Notes: a model not told the origin generated them from the sequence alone. Positions 36,401 through 49,093 are shown, counted from the stretch's first letter. The stretch is DNA of 64,000 bases from Astragalus membranaceus (GCA_039519185.1 CM076848.1:27323917-27387916), one strand, 5' to 3'. Numbers and translations: made by a program.

Positions 36401-36887
36401 AAGGTGGCTGGTTCGGACCACGCTGCTTCGAACCAGTTCGGACCACGCTGCTTCGAACCATGCAAAACAACAGATCTGGCAGCAAAACTTCACATGGTTC
36501 GGACCACGCTGCATCGAACCAGTTCGAGGGTTCTCTTCCGAACCATGCGAATACCAGAAAAATTAAAACAGAATGCGAAAACAAAGCAAATGGTGGTTAC
36601 CTGTGGTTGCGAAGGCGATGCCGAAGCAATGTGGGAGAAGAAGAGTGCGAGATTGATGGAGAAGAGTGCGGAATTGATGGAGAAGAGAAGAGAGGATTAG
36701 GGTTCGGACTTGGAAGAAGAGGAGGAATGGAGGGTGTGTGTGTGTGAGTGAGAGGGAAAGGGAAAGGTTTTGGTGTTTTGAAGGAGGGGTATTTTGGGGT
36801 TTTTGAGAGTGAGGGGGTGTCTACTGAGTAGCTAGGGGTTGTACGAAGTATCAGCCTTATGGTTGTTATTTTAAGCATAAACAAACT

Positions 36888-37190
36888 ACTCCCTCCGGTC
36901 CACAATATAATGAGAAAAAAAGTGTGTTTTGAGGTGTATTAAATATCTACTTCCAATTCTACCTTTATTTACTTAGTAAAAATTTTTATGAGATACATTT
37001 ATTGTCTCCACTTTCCCATGTGGTTCAGCCTTATTACTTATAAATTTAAATTTTATAAAAAAAATGGTAGTTTTGGAAAGAAAATTACATTTCAACTTTA
37101 TTAATTGAAAATAACAGATTTCAATGATATTCCTTGGTATGTAAGATGTCTGGTTTATTCTCTTATATTGTGGACCAGATGTAGTGTAAT
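36888..37190. mobile_element. Stowaway-like MITE, ~300 bp
   Basis: Left end CTCCCTCCGGTCCACAATAT and right end ATATTGTGGACCAGATGTAG are inverted repeats. It is A/T-rich and non-coding. Confidence 0.75.
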
Positions 37191-37640
37191 ATAAAAAAAT
37201 GAGTTTGTGTCAATAAAACTTAAAATTCAAAAAATGAGTTTGTGTCAATTGCATTAACTATGTATATAAACTAAGTCAATAAAACTTAAAATTTAAAAAA
37301 TTTGTCAATGAAACTTAAATTCAAAAAATTTAATGTGAGTTTGTGTTTTAAAAGTAAGTTCTTCAAAATAGTCAAAAAAAATTATATGCCCCAGTCCAAG
37401 ATAAGGAAGCCTCTTACAAGCGTAATTATATTTAACTTCTCACAAAAGGACTAGTGGGGATTTAAACCTGGGACCTCCCGAATAAAAATCGTGTCATGTT
37501 CCACTTGCCCAAACCTTGAGGTTAAAATGGTCAAATTTAAAATCAAAAACATTGAAGTAAAGAAAATAAATTTAAATAATTCTATAACGTCAGGTCAAAC
37601 ATCATCACTATGACTATTATTATAAAAATAATTAAAATCA
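37191..37640. other. Intergenic with a minus-strand SINE-like fragment
   Basis: Read on the minus strand, 37437-37520 has a tRNA-like order: GGGCAAGTGGAAC (possible A box) and GGTCCCAGGTTTAAATCC (B box). The ends were not resolved. Short repeats of GAGTTTGTGTCAAT lie near 37200-37340. Confidence 0.35.
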
Positions 37641-37656
37641 AACTCCTTGCCACTAT

Positions 37657-37791
37657 TCCAAGTAGGTAGCTCAGTTGGCGAGCTAAGAGATACTAAAAAA
37701 GTGCACCAATTGAGTACAAAAAGGAGGTCCCGAGTTCAACTCCTGAAAAATAACATTTCTACACCCCACTAATATTAGTTGTAAAGAAAAC
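37657..37791 (+). mobile_element. tRNA-derived SINE, 135 bp, with 12-bp target duplication
   Basis: It lies between perfect direct repeats CCTTGCCACTAT (37645-37656 and 37792-37803). It has a Pol III A box TAGCTCAGTTGGCGAG and a B-box-like GAGTTCAACTCC, spaced wider than in a tRNA, and an A-rich tail. It cannot fold as a complete tRNA. Confidence 0.8.
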
Positions 37792-37803
37792 CCTTGCCAC
37801 TAT

Positions 37804-38150
37804 ATTAAATATATTGTCTTATCCCATAAATTGAATATTTTGTTTGTTGCAGTGGGTCTTACTTGGGCATCAAGTAGTATTTTTCAGCTGGCCAATAAAG
37901 TGGTCTAATTATAAATAAATAGATTGATTAAGATGAAAAGTTAAGGAACATCTCTATCAGTAGAGGATCTACCTAGGACTAGGATGTGGCGACTAGTAGG
38001 AGCAGATGTCCAAGTGAAATGAACCCCTTGGTCTGCATCAAACGTGCCACCTTCCGCGAAGGTTCTCCATCCGTTGTATAAGCTGTCGACCTTGACTCTA
38101 GTTTACTGGCTCTCCGCAGTCCACGGAGCATCCTATGAGACGGACCAAAC
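37804..38150. other. Intergenic, nothing recognised
   Basis: No supported gene or repeat; this DNA continues at 39341 across the inserted element. Confidence 0.4.
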
Positions 38151-38159
38151 ATGCTTGTT

Positions 38160-39331
38160 GGGTTTTTTTTTACCCCCATCACATAACAATCTACCCCATT
38201 GACCCTACGAAAAGACGTAATTGCCCTTCACAAAATTTAAAAAATTTGAACGTATCCTAATTTCATTTTTTTTTAGAAATCGGATTTATGTATCTTGTGA
38301 GGTAAATCCAATTTCCAAATCGAATTTATGTATCTGTGAGGTAAATCCGATTTCCACTGAAAATTTTAAAAATTTAAAAGCGGATTTATTTAAGAAGGGG
38401 TAAATCTGCTTTTAAAAATAACAAAGCGGATTTACCTTAAGTGGGGGTAAATCCGATTTTGTTATTTTTAAAAGCAGATTTACCTTATATGGGGGTATAT
38501 CCGCTTTTAAATAACAAAAGCGGATTTACCTTTACCTTATGTGGGGGTAAATCTGCTTTGTTAACCTAATTAATAAATAAATAAATCCGAATTTACGTAA
38601 TTAATAAATAAATAAATCAGTTAAAAAATTAGATACTAATTTCGACCGTCTTTTGGTTCTGTTTAGTGTGTAGTTTGTTAACACGTGACGATGTTGTACG
38701 TCGAACGAATAATTTAGGCTAAAAAATCGGTTCCCGGGCAATCTGCTCAAATTGTAATGAAACCACATCCATTAACTCCGAAAAAAATCAACGATCAAGA
38801 CTCCTCAAGAAGAGACTTCTTTCAGGACAGGGGACCTCAGAATCCCAAATTCCATCGTTTACTATTTTTTTTATTAATTTTTTTAATTTTTCATAATTTC
38901 CAAAAAATCTAAAAAAAAATTGCATAAACTTATTTTAGTTTTATTAGATTTTTAGTGGTGTTTTGATAATTTTTGGATTAGTTTTGACTCTTTAACGGAT
39001 TTTTAGTAGCATTTTTATAGCCTTTTTTAAAAATTTAAATAAAAAACAATTATTTTTAATAACAAAATCAGATTTACCTTAGGGTAAATCCGAATTCCTT
39101 TTTTTAGGGAAATCGGATTTATCTACCCACTAGGTAAATCCGATTTGAAAAATAACAAAGCGGATGTATCCCCATCTGAGGTAAATCCGCTTTGTTATTT
39201 TTAAAGTCGGATTTGCCTATTAGGTACCTCCATTTGAGGTAAATCCGCTTTGTTATTTGGGCAGTGGTATTTTCGGGTATATGGGATGTGATGGGGGTAT
39301 ATGAAATGTGATGTGGGTACAAAAAAAAACC
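38160..39331. mobile_element. Palindrome-rich inverted-repeat element, 1172 bp, 9-bp duplication
   Basis: It is bounded by a perfect 9-bp direct repeat ATGCTTGTT (38151-38159 and 39332-39340). The ends are GGGTTTTTTTTTACCCCCAT and, inverted, ATGGGGGTA...GTACAAAAAAAAACC. Both flanks of the interior hold many copies of TAAATCCG(C/A)TTT and its complement, separated by AATAACAAA spacers, which could fold into serial hairpins. A 9-bp duplication suggests Mutator-type transposition. No coding capacity. Confidence 0.8.
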
Positions 39332-39340
39332 ATGCTTGTT

Positions 39341-40430
39341 TGCTAGATGTAGTGGCATATGGCCCAAATTCAAGTTGGGCTCGACAAGCCTTCAACTTGG
39401 GTTTATATCTCATTGGAAATTCAAATGAACCTTACTTTTCCCACCCCCTCATTGTTACAAACTCCTATATCTCTCATATCTCTCTCACCCGACCCGACTT
39501 CTGCTTCACTCAAATATTTATTTCTGTCATTCAAATTTCAAATCCTCATTCTCACCAAAATGACAAGCTATATTCTCTACATCACTCTTTTTTTCCTATT
39601 TTTCTAATATGTCGTGTTTTAACTATATTATTCTCTGTATAGTCCAGAAATACGCATTCAGACAACATCACACCTACGTCCAAATGCATGTTTTTGGAGT
39701 TTTTAAGTGTTGGTCAAAACCAGCGTCTAGATGAATGCATCCAACCTATGGCATTGGGTAAAACCAACTCCCGAATGCGCACACATATGGACTACGTCAA
39801 TATTCTAATTGCTGATTGTTTATCATCTTATTGAAAAATTCTAGGGGAAATTTTCAAGAGGTTGAAACACCTTATTTGGCTAGCAAAGATGTGGACGTCA
39901 TGGCTAAAAAGAAATAAAGTTATTTTCATTAATGATAGTGCAGGTTTTAGTGTTGTCATTACAAAAATAAAATTAGTCTTATTAGGGGTGGTTTGTTGCT
40001 CGAAAGGGTAGAAATTCTGGCCTGTCTTTTGTTTTGCAGCTTGGTCCACAAGTCATGTAAATTGTCTCATGTCTCTTTAAAGGCCCGTAATTTATCTCAA
40101 GAATCTCTAAGTTCTATATAGATGTAAATAAGTTCAAGTATTCCTTATTTTCCCCCTTTTTTTTTGTTTTCTTCCCCAAAACTCCCCCTCCCCTCATTTT
40201 CCCCCTTTTCTTCCTTATTTTTTTCTTCATACTTTTATATTTTAGGGGTACTCTAGATTCTGTGTATGGATTATGACTATAGATTATGTGTATGGAATAA
40301 TTTGCCTGGATTATGTCTGTACACTTTAATTTAGCTCTTAAGCTCGCAATTGTCTTTTTTATTTATTTTTAAACGAGGCTTTCTCATATTGCAATTTAGC
40401 CTATCAATTTTCTTACTTCCACAATTATGT
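39341..40430. other. Intergenic, nothing recognised
   Basis: No gene could be supported. CT- and T-rich tracts lie near 40150-40250. Confidence 0.4.
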
Positions 40431-40433
40431 ATT

Positions 40434-40690
40434 TACTAGAGCTTCTACCCCGTGCAAACACGTGATTATTATGAGAAATGAAAACATTTAATTATGATTG
40501 TTTAGATTAAAATTAATAGTTCAGATTACGTCATTAATTACAAGATCTCGTTTGATTGTTTCCTTTTTAATTAAAGATCACAGGAGATGTTATAATTAAT
40601 AACGTAATCTACACCGTTGATTTTAATCTAACGGTTATGTTCTGGTTTCTCATAGTAATCCAGTGTAGTATTGTGATCTGAGTCGTCATA
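40434..40690. mobile_element. Small inverted-repeat element, possibly Helitron-related
   Basis: The two halves are imperfect inverted repeats (GATTATTATGAGAAA...GATTACGTCATTAATTA, mirrored by TAATTAATAACGTAATC...TTTCTCATAGTAATC). The left edge reads CTAG followed by CCCCGTGC...GCAAACACG-like sequence, reminiscent of a minus-strand Helitron terminus. Confidence 0.4.
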
Positions 40691-40749
40691 TATATATCTT
40701 GTCAAAAAAATTATATTTTATCAAAGGAAATACAAACTTAGATAAATAT

Positions 40750-42345
40750 ATAATATACTCCTTCGTCCCATATTATATGATGTTTTGGCCATTTCACACA
40801 AATTAAGAAATGTAGTTAATTTTGTATGGGAAAAAGAAATTTTGAGTTACTTTACAAAATTATCCCTCATTGAGAAGATAAATTAATAGAATTGAAAGAA
40901 AAGAGATTATTAAATGAAGGGTATGATAGGAAAAAAATATTAATAATGCATTGGTATTGTAAAATGTCATATAATTGTTGGAATTTGCTAACATTTGCTT
41001 GGTTTTCTTTCAGGTTACAAACATCAGATAAAAGGGGTGCAATTAGCACTTCTCAGGCCCACTTGGCCCAGCCCAACTTCGTACACACCTGCCTTTCAAA
41101 CCAAGATTTACGGAAGCAGATTTTTTGCGCACCCGAACCCGGTGCATACGGGTCAACACACGGATCTTTTTTACCCGGAGTATAAAAGGCTTACTTTGAC
41201 CTAACTGGTCAGATTTTTCAAGACTCTCCTCTCTCTTCTTGCTCCTCTGCACTATTCCTCTTCTTCCTCGCCTCTTCTCTGGTTCTGGTTCTTCTTCTTC
41301 TGTGTGATTGAAGCTTCCAAATGCTTCAATCACTTCGTAGATGATGCGCTGTGGTTGTTTACTGAACAACCTGTTGAAGTTGTACACAAAGTTAGAGGTT
41401 TTCACGAAACCCTAGTTTCGTATCTCAGCTTCAATGTCCTCCTTCTCCCTGGGTTTTCCACCGATCACCACCACGAAGGTAAATCACTGAACTGATCTTT
41501 GAAATCTTTCTTTTCTTGTGGTTTTGCTTTGATTCAGACACTGTTGGAGAAACCCTAATTTCTGCTTGTTGATGTTTCAGGTACACAGCTTCTGAGGTTT
41601 TGTTGCGGATGTAACAACGAAGGTACGAATAGCACAAACTTTGCTATTTCACTTTGTTTTACACTTTATCTCTCAAAAACCTAATTTCCTCTTTACTATT
41701 TTCTTTGAATGAACCACGAATGGCTGAAATGATAACCTGAGAGTGTACACAGGATTTCAACACTATGAAATCCTCAACCAGTGACCACTTTCACAGGTAA
41801 TTTCTTCTCTTTTCCTGTCTTTCTGTTTCTGTTCTATCTTTTCTGGTTGTAATACTTAGAACAACACCTAACTTGTATTGTTTCTCTTGTTTGCAAGGTG
41901 AACACTCTTTGAACACACACTCAAACTCTCACGCCCAGAACTCAAGAAAGAGATACACAGAAAGAGATACACTGAAGGGAAAATAGAGAAGAAAACTTGA
42001 GAAAATGTAAAGACTTTATTAACTTGTAAAACTGAAAACTATAAAATTCAGTGTATGTACATATGTATTTATAGGCTTTCACTGGTCAATCATAGCTGTT
42101 AGTGAGAGTTTGTTGTAGCTAACAAACTCAGTTTGTTAATCAGTTTAACAAACTAGTAGTTAGTTAGTAACTAACTTTGTTTGTTACAGATGTAAGCAGG
42201 GACTCATTTGATATAATTCCAACGGCTATATCTGTTTTTGAAAAATAGCTGTTAGAATTTTCTAGGGTTTTGCTTAGAAAAACCAATAATAATATGGGAC
42301 AACTTTTTTGTGCTAGAACGACATATAATATGGAAGAGAGGGAGT
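40750..42345. mobile_element. Stowaway-like element split by a ~1.3-kb insertion
   Basis: The left end TACTCCTTCGTCCCATATTA (about 40757) and the right end TAATATGGAAGAGAGGGAGTA (about 42325-42345) are inverted repeats of one MITE type. Between about 40975 and 42290 lies unrelated DNA with a TATAAAAG at 41181, a CT-rich leader-like stretch and repeated AACAAACT/AGTTTGTT motifs near 42110-42190, looking like part of an LTR element or a processed fragment. Insert edges were not resolved. Confidence 0.45.
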
Positions 42346-42802
42346 AATTAACTATTATGATTTAATATTTATCTTTATAATTTTTGGATCCTTTGAATGG
42401 TTTTCTAGATGTGTCCCTTATTGTAACTAAATAATTTAAAATAACCTATGAATATTTTTTAGGAAAAACCTATGAATGCTGGTAATGCGTAAGTATAAGA
42501 GTGGGGACAGACAATGAAAAGAAAACTAAAACTAGTCCCTTCACAATTAATATTCTACTCACCCACTCAATTGTGACTCTCACTCTCACATGTTTCTTTC
42601 CCCCCTCTAACCAGCAACACTCTTTTGCTTTTCTTATTTTTTATTTATATATATATAAAATATATTTTTGGTGCCATGCCATGTGTAAAAAATATTGTAC
42701 TTGCCGCGCCTATATGTTGTCATATATATAGGCTCAGCCCTCAGAGGCAGAGAGGAAGATAAATTAAGAGGTGAGAGTTAGTTAATTATATTAGTGAAGA
42801 AG
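42346..42802 (+). promoter_or_regulatory. Upstream region of the beta-galactosidase gene
   Basis: A TATATATATAAAATA stretch near 42647-42662 could serve as TATA box. No further element could be assigned. The start codon is at 42803. Confidence 0.35.
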
Positions 42803-45800
42803 ATGGAAAAATGGGTGGCTTTGGTGATGCTTATGTTGGTGTGGTTGAAAACAAGAAGTGGCGTTAAAGCAGAAGAGGTGAGATACGATGGAAGATCTCT
42901 TATCATTGATGAGCAGAGAAGAATTCTGTTCTCCGGTTCTATTCATTACCCTCGCAGCACCCCTCAGGTAACCCACATATATATTTTTTTAATTCTTGCC
43001 TCGATCTGAAGTAGTAATTGATATGTTAATGTGACTTTAATAACTATATAGCTAGGTAGCAGCAACCAAGTGTGTATAAATCTAAATTAATTATCGATCT
43101 AATTGTGAAACGAAAGCTCATACATTCTTTGCGTTAGTTTCTTGGTAGGTAGGTAAAACACCCGGTTTAGCTTTAAACTTGTGATTTGTATTGTAGACTT
43201 GTAATAAATATTATTTCCTGCATGCTGCAAGATTCGATTTTCTTCATAAGGACGACATGGAGAAAAGACAAAGTATACAACCAATAAAGCATTTTAGCAT
43301 TACTAACTAATGGCAGCCCAACAAAAGTAGCTTGTCTTCTTGTAGCTTTTAAAACCACAGAAGTAAACTGTTAACAGTTGTATTCCAATGCCACTATTGC
43401 ATGCATCACGGGTATGTTTTATTGGGTTCACATTCACAATCGCAACGCATCTCTAGTTTTATTCTTTAGTTAGAGAAGAGAGATGTGGGGATGGTGCAGT
43501 AGGCAAGTAAGTTTTGTGACGAGTAGTAGACTTTACGGTTACACTACACATTCAATTGCTTAAAAGGGAACTAACTAACTATCAATAAAGAGAGAAAAAG
43601 ATAAGAATGGTAATGGTAGTGGATTTTCACATTAGTTAAAGCGCGTTGTTTGTTTGCAGATGTGGCCGGATTTGATAGCAAAGGCAAAAGAGGGAGGGTT
43701 GGACGTGATTCAGACTTACGTCTTTTGGAATCTACATGAACCCCAAACTGGCAAGGTACCTAATAAGACTTGTTGCTTGTTTAGTAGTTCATCTTTTCAC
43801 TCTAATTTTAATATAATAATTTATTTGTTAATCAATAAATAAATAAATGTTTTCATTCTTATGGATTCAATTTATATATAGAGAAAAATATTTGTCAATT
43901 TAACTTCAGATTATTGGTATTAGTATTTAAAAAATATGCAAAAAAAAACTAATTGATGGGAAATTAGGAAGAGAGGGAAAATTGAAATTGAAATTCAAAT
44001 TGTAAAACATTGCAAATTGTTTAAAGTGTCCATGAAGTGGATGATGTGTGAAAAGGGTAGTTAGGTAAATGACATCAATTTATACAGTAGATAAAAAATG
44101 TCAATATGTAATGTTGTTTTTCCTGTATCTCTTTTGTAAGCACGTCTCGTTAATGAAATGAAATAAATTAATTAACTTCTCTTTATAAAATGAGTTGGAT
44201 ATATTTTGTTGGTTCGGAGGTTCCTGATTCCGCCTTGATGTCCCAAGTTGTTCCATCACTAAGTATGAAACTCGGGTATCGTTCCTCCATTTAAATGGAA
44301 TGAATTAACCACTCACACTCAAACTTGGGTTTAAAGAGTTGAATATTTAAGGTTTAATTCCATAATAAAGTTAATTAATAGAGTAAATGTGGTAAGTATT
44401 GGATATGTAGAAATGTAAAGTATTTAATTACAGTGTACGTAAATACAAACGACAGTATGATTTCAGCGGTAGATATGACTTGGTGAGATTCATAAAGGAA
44501 ATTCATGCTCAAGGATTGTATGTTTGCCTCAGGATTGGACCTTTCATCGAGAGTGAATGGACATACGGGTGGGTACTTTTAATTTCTTGGGTTGTTGGAT
44601 CAGCCTAATTTATAAAAATTTAAACTTATATAAATGTTAATATATTCCCAACTAGTAAGCCAAAAATGGCATCACTAATCTAACTCATAATAATGAACAT
44701 ATATAACTTGTAGGGGATTCCCATTTTGGTTACATGATGTCCCTGGTATTGTCTATCGAACGGACAATGAACCATTCAAGGTACATTGAGCTACCACGCT
44801 CTTCACCACATTTGATGCATATATTACATATTTATTTATTTATTGACAAAAATAGTACATATATTTATTTATACTTCATTATTTATATATTCCAATGTTT
44901 AGTTCTACATGCAAAATTTTACGACAAAAATTGTGAACATGATGAAAGCAGAGGGATTATATGCTTCGCAAGGAGGCCCAATTATAATGTCCCAGGTAAT
45001 GTCAAATCACTTATATTCATGTAATTGCTTAGTTTAGTTTGACAGGATTTTATCCATAATTGAATTGAATGCTAATTTATTTATGATATAGGTTGAGAAT
45101 GAATATCAAAACATCCAAAAGGCATTTGGAACAGCAGGATCGCAATATGTTGAATGGGCTGCAAAAATGGCGGTGGGCCTTGAGACCGGTGTACCATGGG
45201 TTATGTGCAAGCAAACTGATGCTCCTGATCCCGTGGTCAGTTAAACTCAGCCCATCTTTTGACCAAAAAAATACTTGGGCCAAGGAGGCCCATGTAACTT
45301 CTTTTTGTTTGGAAAACAAAAGGCGAAGGAAATGTACAAAATAAACATCTATTGTTTTTGTTTTGTTTTATATTTTTATGCAGATCAATACATGCAACGG
45401 AATGAAATGTGGAGAAACTTTTACTGGACCAAACTCCCCCAATAAGCCTGCCTTGTGGACAGAGAACTGGACATCTTTGTAAGTTCCTCCCTTTTCTCTA
45501 TATTCATTTTCTAGTAGTAAATCAAATAGTATCACTTATATATATATATATATATTTGTATAATCTTTACTTTTTACTTGGTTGAAGCTATCAAGTGTAT
45601 GGTGGATTGCCATACATAAGGTCAGCTGAAGACATTGCATTTCATGTCACTCTTTTTATTGCAAGAAATGGAAGCTATGTCAACTATTATATGGTACGTA
45701 CTTTTTTCTTTTAAAACTCTTAAACAACCTTACACTATATATACATCTAATTAACACTGTTTGCAAATTGATTTTTAGTACCATGGTGGAACTAACTTTG

Positions 45801-48000
45801 GGAGAACAAGCTCTGCTTATATTATAACAGCCTATTATGATCAAGCCCCACTTGATGAATATGGTAATTAAGTGTACAACATTAGTTATTTTGATTTAGT
45901 TTGTTTACACCGACAGTGTAGAAATATTTTACAATGTCAAGCCTACTATGATTTATTATTGATTAATAGTGTAAAACTGTCGGTGTATATCAATTAAACT
46001 CTACTTATTTTGCTATCTCAGTTCATATGAACTTTCAAATTTTGCAAATATTTTGTTAGGTTTGTTGAGGCAACCCAAATGGGGACATTTGAAAGAGTTG
46101 CATGCTGCAATCAAATCTTGCTCTACCACTTTATTACAAGGAGTGCAGAGCAACTTTTCTTTAGGTCAAATGCAGGAGGTGAATTATTATTACTCTCACA
46201 TTTTATTTCTCCAACGTGTTTATTTTCAGTAACTTCATATGCTTTGTTTCATTTTGATCAAGCAGGGTTATGTTTTTGAAGCTGAAAATGGAGGAGGATG
46301 TGTTGCATTCCTTATAAACAATGATAGAGTAAATAAGGTCACTGTCCAATTCCACAACATATCATATGAATTGCTCCCCAAGTCAATAAGTATCTTACCA
46401 GATTGTCAAAACGTTGCTTTTAGTACTGCAAATGTAAGTTAGTTATAACTTATATACTATTTTGTACCATATATATTATATCATTTTAGTCTTTAAAATT
46501 ATATATATTTATGCATGCATGCATGCATACAGGTAAATACGACAAGCAATAGAAGGATCATAACTCAGACACAAAATTTCAGCTCAGTGGATGAATGGCA
46601 ACAATTCCAAGATGTCATTCCAAACTTTGATGAAACCTCCTCACTAAGATCAAACTCATTCCTTGAGCAAACGAATACAACCAAAGACAAATCTGATTAC
46701 CTTTGGTATACTCTTAGGTTAGTTATGTTCTGATTTCTCTAACAAAAACTGATGTTCATAAATTTTGAACCAGTAACTGAAGTAATTAATTGTATGATAT
46801 GAACAGGTTTGAAAATAGTTTATCCTGCAGCAAACCAACACTTCGAGTTCAATCTTCTGCTCATGTTGCCCATGCTTTTGTGAACAGCACATACATTGGT
46901 ACACATAATCCAAAGTTAATTAGAAATTTCCAAAAGGTTACCTTGAGTGGCTAATTCATTAATTGCTTTATTTATTTTCCAGGAGGGATGCATGGAAATC
47001 ATGATGTGAAATCATTCACCTTAGAGTTCCCTATTACATTAATTGAAGGGATAAACAACCTTTCTATACTAAGCGTTATGGTTGGACTCCCGGTATGTTT
47101 AGTGATAAAGTATATAATTTTTCTTTGTCTTTATGATATTTAATTCTAACAATTTTCTGAGATTTTTTGATTAAATAGGATTCAGGGGCATTTCTTGAAA
47201 AACGATTTGCTGGTTTAAACAATGTGGAGCTTCAGTGCAGTGAAGAAGAATCTCTTAATTTGACCAATTCTACCTGGGGATATCAGATTGGATTAATAGG
47301 GGAGCAATTAGAAGTATATAAAGAACAAAAAAGCAGTGATGATATAATTGAATGGACTCAACTGGGCAATATAATGGAGCAGTCTCTCACTTGGTACAAG
47401 GTAAAAAGCCACAAATACTATTTTTAATAATATTCTGAAGTACAATATATAGTTAGCATAAAAGAAGTTTCAGTAATTATTAAAAGAAGATTGCAAATGG
47501 AAGTGTGACAATTAGTGTTTGAATTGGCAGACCAGATTTGACACACCAAAGGGAGATGAGGCTGTTGTCTTGGATCTTAGCTCAATGGGAAAAGGTGAGG
47601 CTTGGGTAAATGGAGAAAGCATTGGTCGCTATTGGGTTTTATTTCATGATTCCAAAGGCAATCCTTCACAATCATTGTGAGTTAACCCACCTCCTGGTCA
47701 CTATTAATTAGTTTCTATGTTACTACTATACTTGTATAGGGAAAAAGGCCGGGAAGAACATATATATGACAATGACACTTGAACTAAAATCACATTTTCA
47801 GATACTAATTAATTAATGTTGTGTGTTATGTTGTCACATGCAGGTATCATGTTCCACGGTCTTTCCTTAAAGACAATGGAAACAAATTGGTTTTATTGGA
47901 TGAAGGTGGTGGGAACCCTCTTGATATCTCCTTGAATACTGTTTCAGTCACAGATTTACATGATAACTTTTCTAAATTACCATTCCCCACCACTGCTTGA
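42803..48000 (+). CDS. GH35 beta-galactosidase (BGAL16-like)
   Basis: Seventeen exons join in phase, giving about 720 residues. Exon ends: 42803-42967, 43660-43755, 44456-44568, 44714-44780, 44903-44995, 45092-45235, 45384-45478, 45588-45693, 45779-45863, 46060-46178, 46266-46433, 46533-46717, 46807-46898, 46983-47092, 47179-47400, 47531-47676 and 47844-48000. Residues 1-24 are a signal peptide. The GH35 signature GGPIIMSQVENEY carries the acid/base Glu182, and the nucleophile is Glu253 in LWTENW. YHGGTNFGRT and GWVNGxSIGRYW-like motifs follow. There is no C-terminal SUEL-lectin domain, as in BGAL16-type proteins. It likely removes terminal beta-galactose from cell-wall glycans in the apoplast. 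The last exon has a broken copy at 63.7 kb. Confidence 0.93.
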
Positions 48001-48190
48001 TAATATATATTTGGAAAAAGTATAAAACACATACTTAAATATCAATACATGTACACAATCTCTACAGATACGAATTGATTATTTTATGTAATCCAAATTA
48101 ACGTACCTGACAAGATATAATTATTGTTTATTAATTAATAGAGAGAGTTACATTAATGCATATTAATAAATAAAAAATAACAGAGATCGA

Positions 48191-48654
48191 TCAATAAAAG
48201 TAATCATGTTTTACAAATCTTTTCCGACTTGGTTCATATAGATAAGGATGATATTTGTATATTTGCCATGTGCAATCCATTTCATAGTTGCAATCAAAGT
48301 CATGGATGAAGGCTATAAAGCGAGGTGAATAAGAATAACCTGGTAAATTAACATAGCAAGTAATGGGAAAAGAATCCCAGTTAGGCATAAACGAATAAGA
48401 TGCTACCGGATTCGGTTTTATTTCTACAGGTGGCATTTTAATTATTCTATTCTCAAAGCATGTAACTACCATCTCTTTTTTGCTATCGTTGCCACTCAAA
48501 TGATTTTCGAAGATCAGCGTATAGTCTTTTCGAAATAAACTGTCCCAAAAACTGATTCCCTTTGTTATCTCAGAAAATAATATCAACACTAGAATAATCT
48601 GCACTGTCGTGTTTGTACAAATCTTTGCAACTGATGATGATGATGATGATGTTT
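48191..48654 (-). pseudogene. S1-like (self-incompatibility protein homologue, SPH) gene, split by a retrotransposon
   Basis: An open frame runs to TGA at 48191 and encodes an S1-family protein: YTLIFENHL, VVTCFEN, WDSFPITCYVNLPGY, FIAFIHDFDC and CTWQIYKYHPYLYEP, with the conserved Cys residues. Upstream are a Ser run (TCA repeats) and a hydrophobic stretch (IILVLILF), a possible signal anchor. No ATG exists in frame on this side. The frame reaches the retrotransposon's left target duplication at 48655-48659. Beyond the element, at 59306-59300, an ATG continues in the same frame through the duplicated bases. Total original length would be about 156 residues. SPH proteins are small secreted plant proteins; the function of this one is unknown. 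Confidence 0.85.
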
Positions 48655-48659
48655 CTTTC

Positions 48660-49093
48660 TGTTCGGTACCGTGCTACCGATCGTGAGGATCGATATTATG
48701 CAGTTGGTAGATATTTTGTCCTTGATTTTATCTTTGTCTTCAGGCTGAGAGGAAAGTCTTGTTCGACCCGGGATGTTCGACCTTGAGGGGCGATGTTGAG
48801 GTGTTCGATCTTGAGATGTTCGAACTTGGAGGGCGAGGTTGTACCTGCAATGATACTCCGACGCTCAAGTCAGTATTTGAGAGAATGAGTGTTTGGTTAG
48901 AAAGTGCTTACCATTAATGAGCATTGAATGGGGTATTTATAGAGTTTTGAATGTGTTTGTGTTGTTTATTCTGAGCCAACCGATCTTGAGAAGACATCTG
49001 AGCCGTTGATTTGGTTGGGCTGTTAATGGGCCAAATTGTTAATGGGCCCTAAATGAGGGGTGCAATTATTATATAAGACATATTACCATAACA
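48660..49093 (-). repeat. 3' LTR (left), 434 bp
   Basis: Identical, as far as I can read, to 58866-59299. It contains a minus-strand TATAAATA near 48938 and ends at the polypurine tract. Confidence 0.95.

Larger units (their letters stand above)
34198..36856. mobile_element. Mutator-like element carrying a plant mobile domain gene
   Basis: The left end (ATACTTCGTCCAACCCCT, then CTACTCGGTATACA) is mirrored at the right end (AGGGGTTGTACGAAGTAT), giving imperfect TIRs of ~40 bp. The flanks TTACGGTTA (34189-34197) and TTATGGTTG (36857-36865) agree at 7 of 9 positions, consistent with an old 9-bp duplication. Sub-terminal copies of a GGTTCGGAC...GTGGTCCGAACC motif lie near 34310-34490 and 36405-36545. 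No transposase was seen. Confidence 0.6.

Noticed and set aside
37667..37740. Possible tRNA gene (A and B boxes)
   Set aside because: Box spacing is too wide, no acceptor-stem pairing is seen, and a 12-bp target duplication marks it as a SINE.
38240..39260. Repeat/spacer pattern that could suggest a CRISPR-like array
   Set aside because: Blocks are inverted and unequal, spacers share sequence, and the host is a plant; it belongs to a transposable element.
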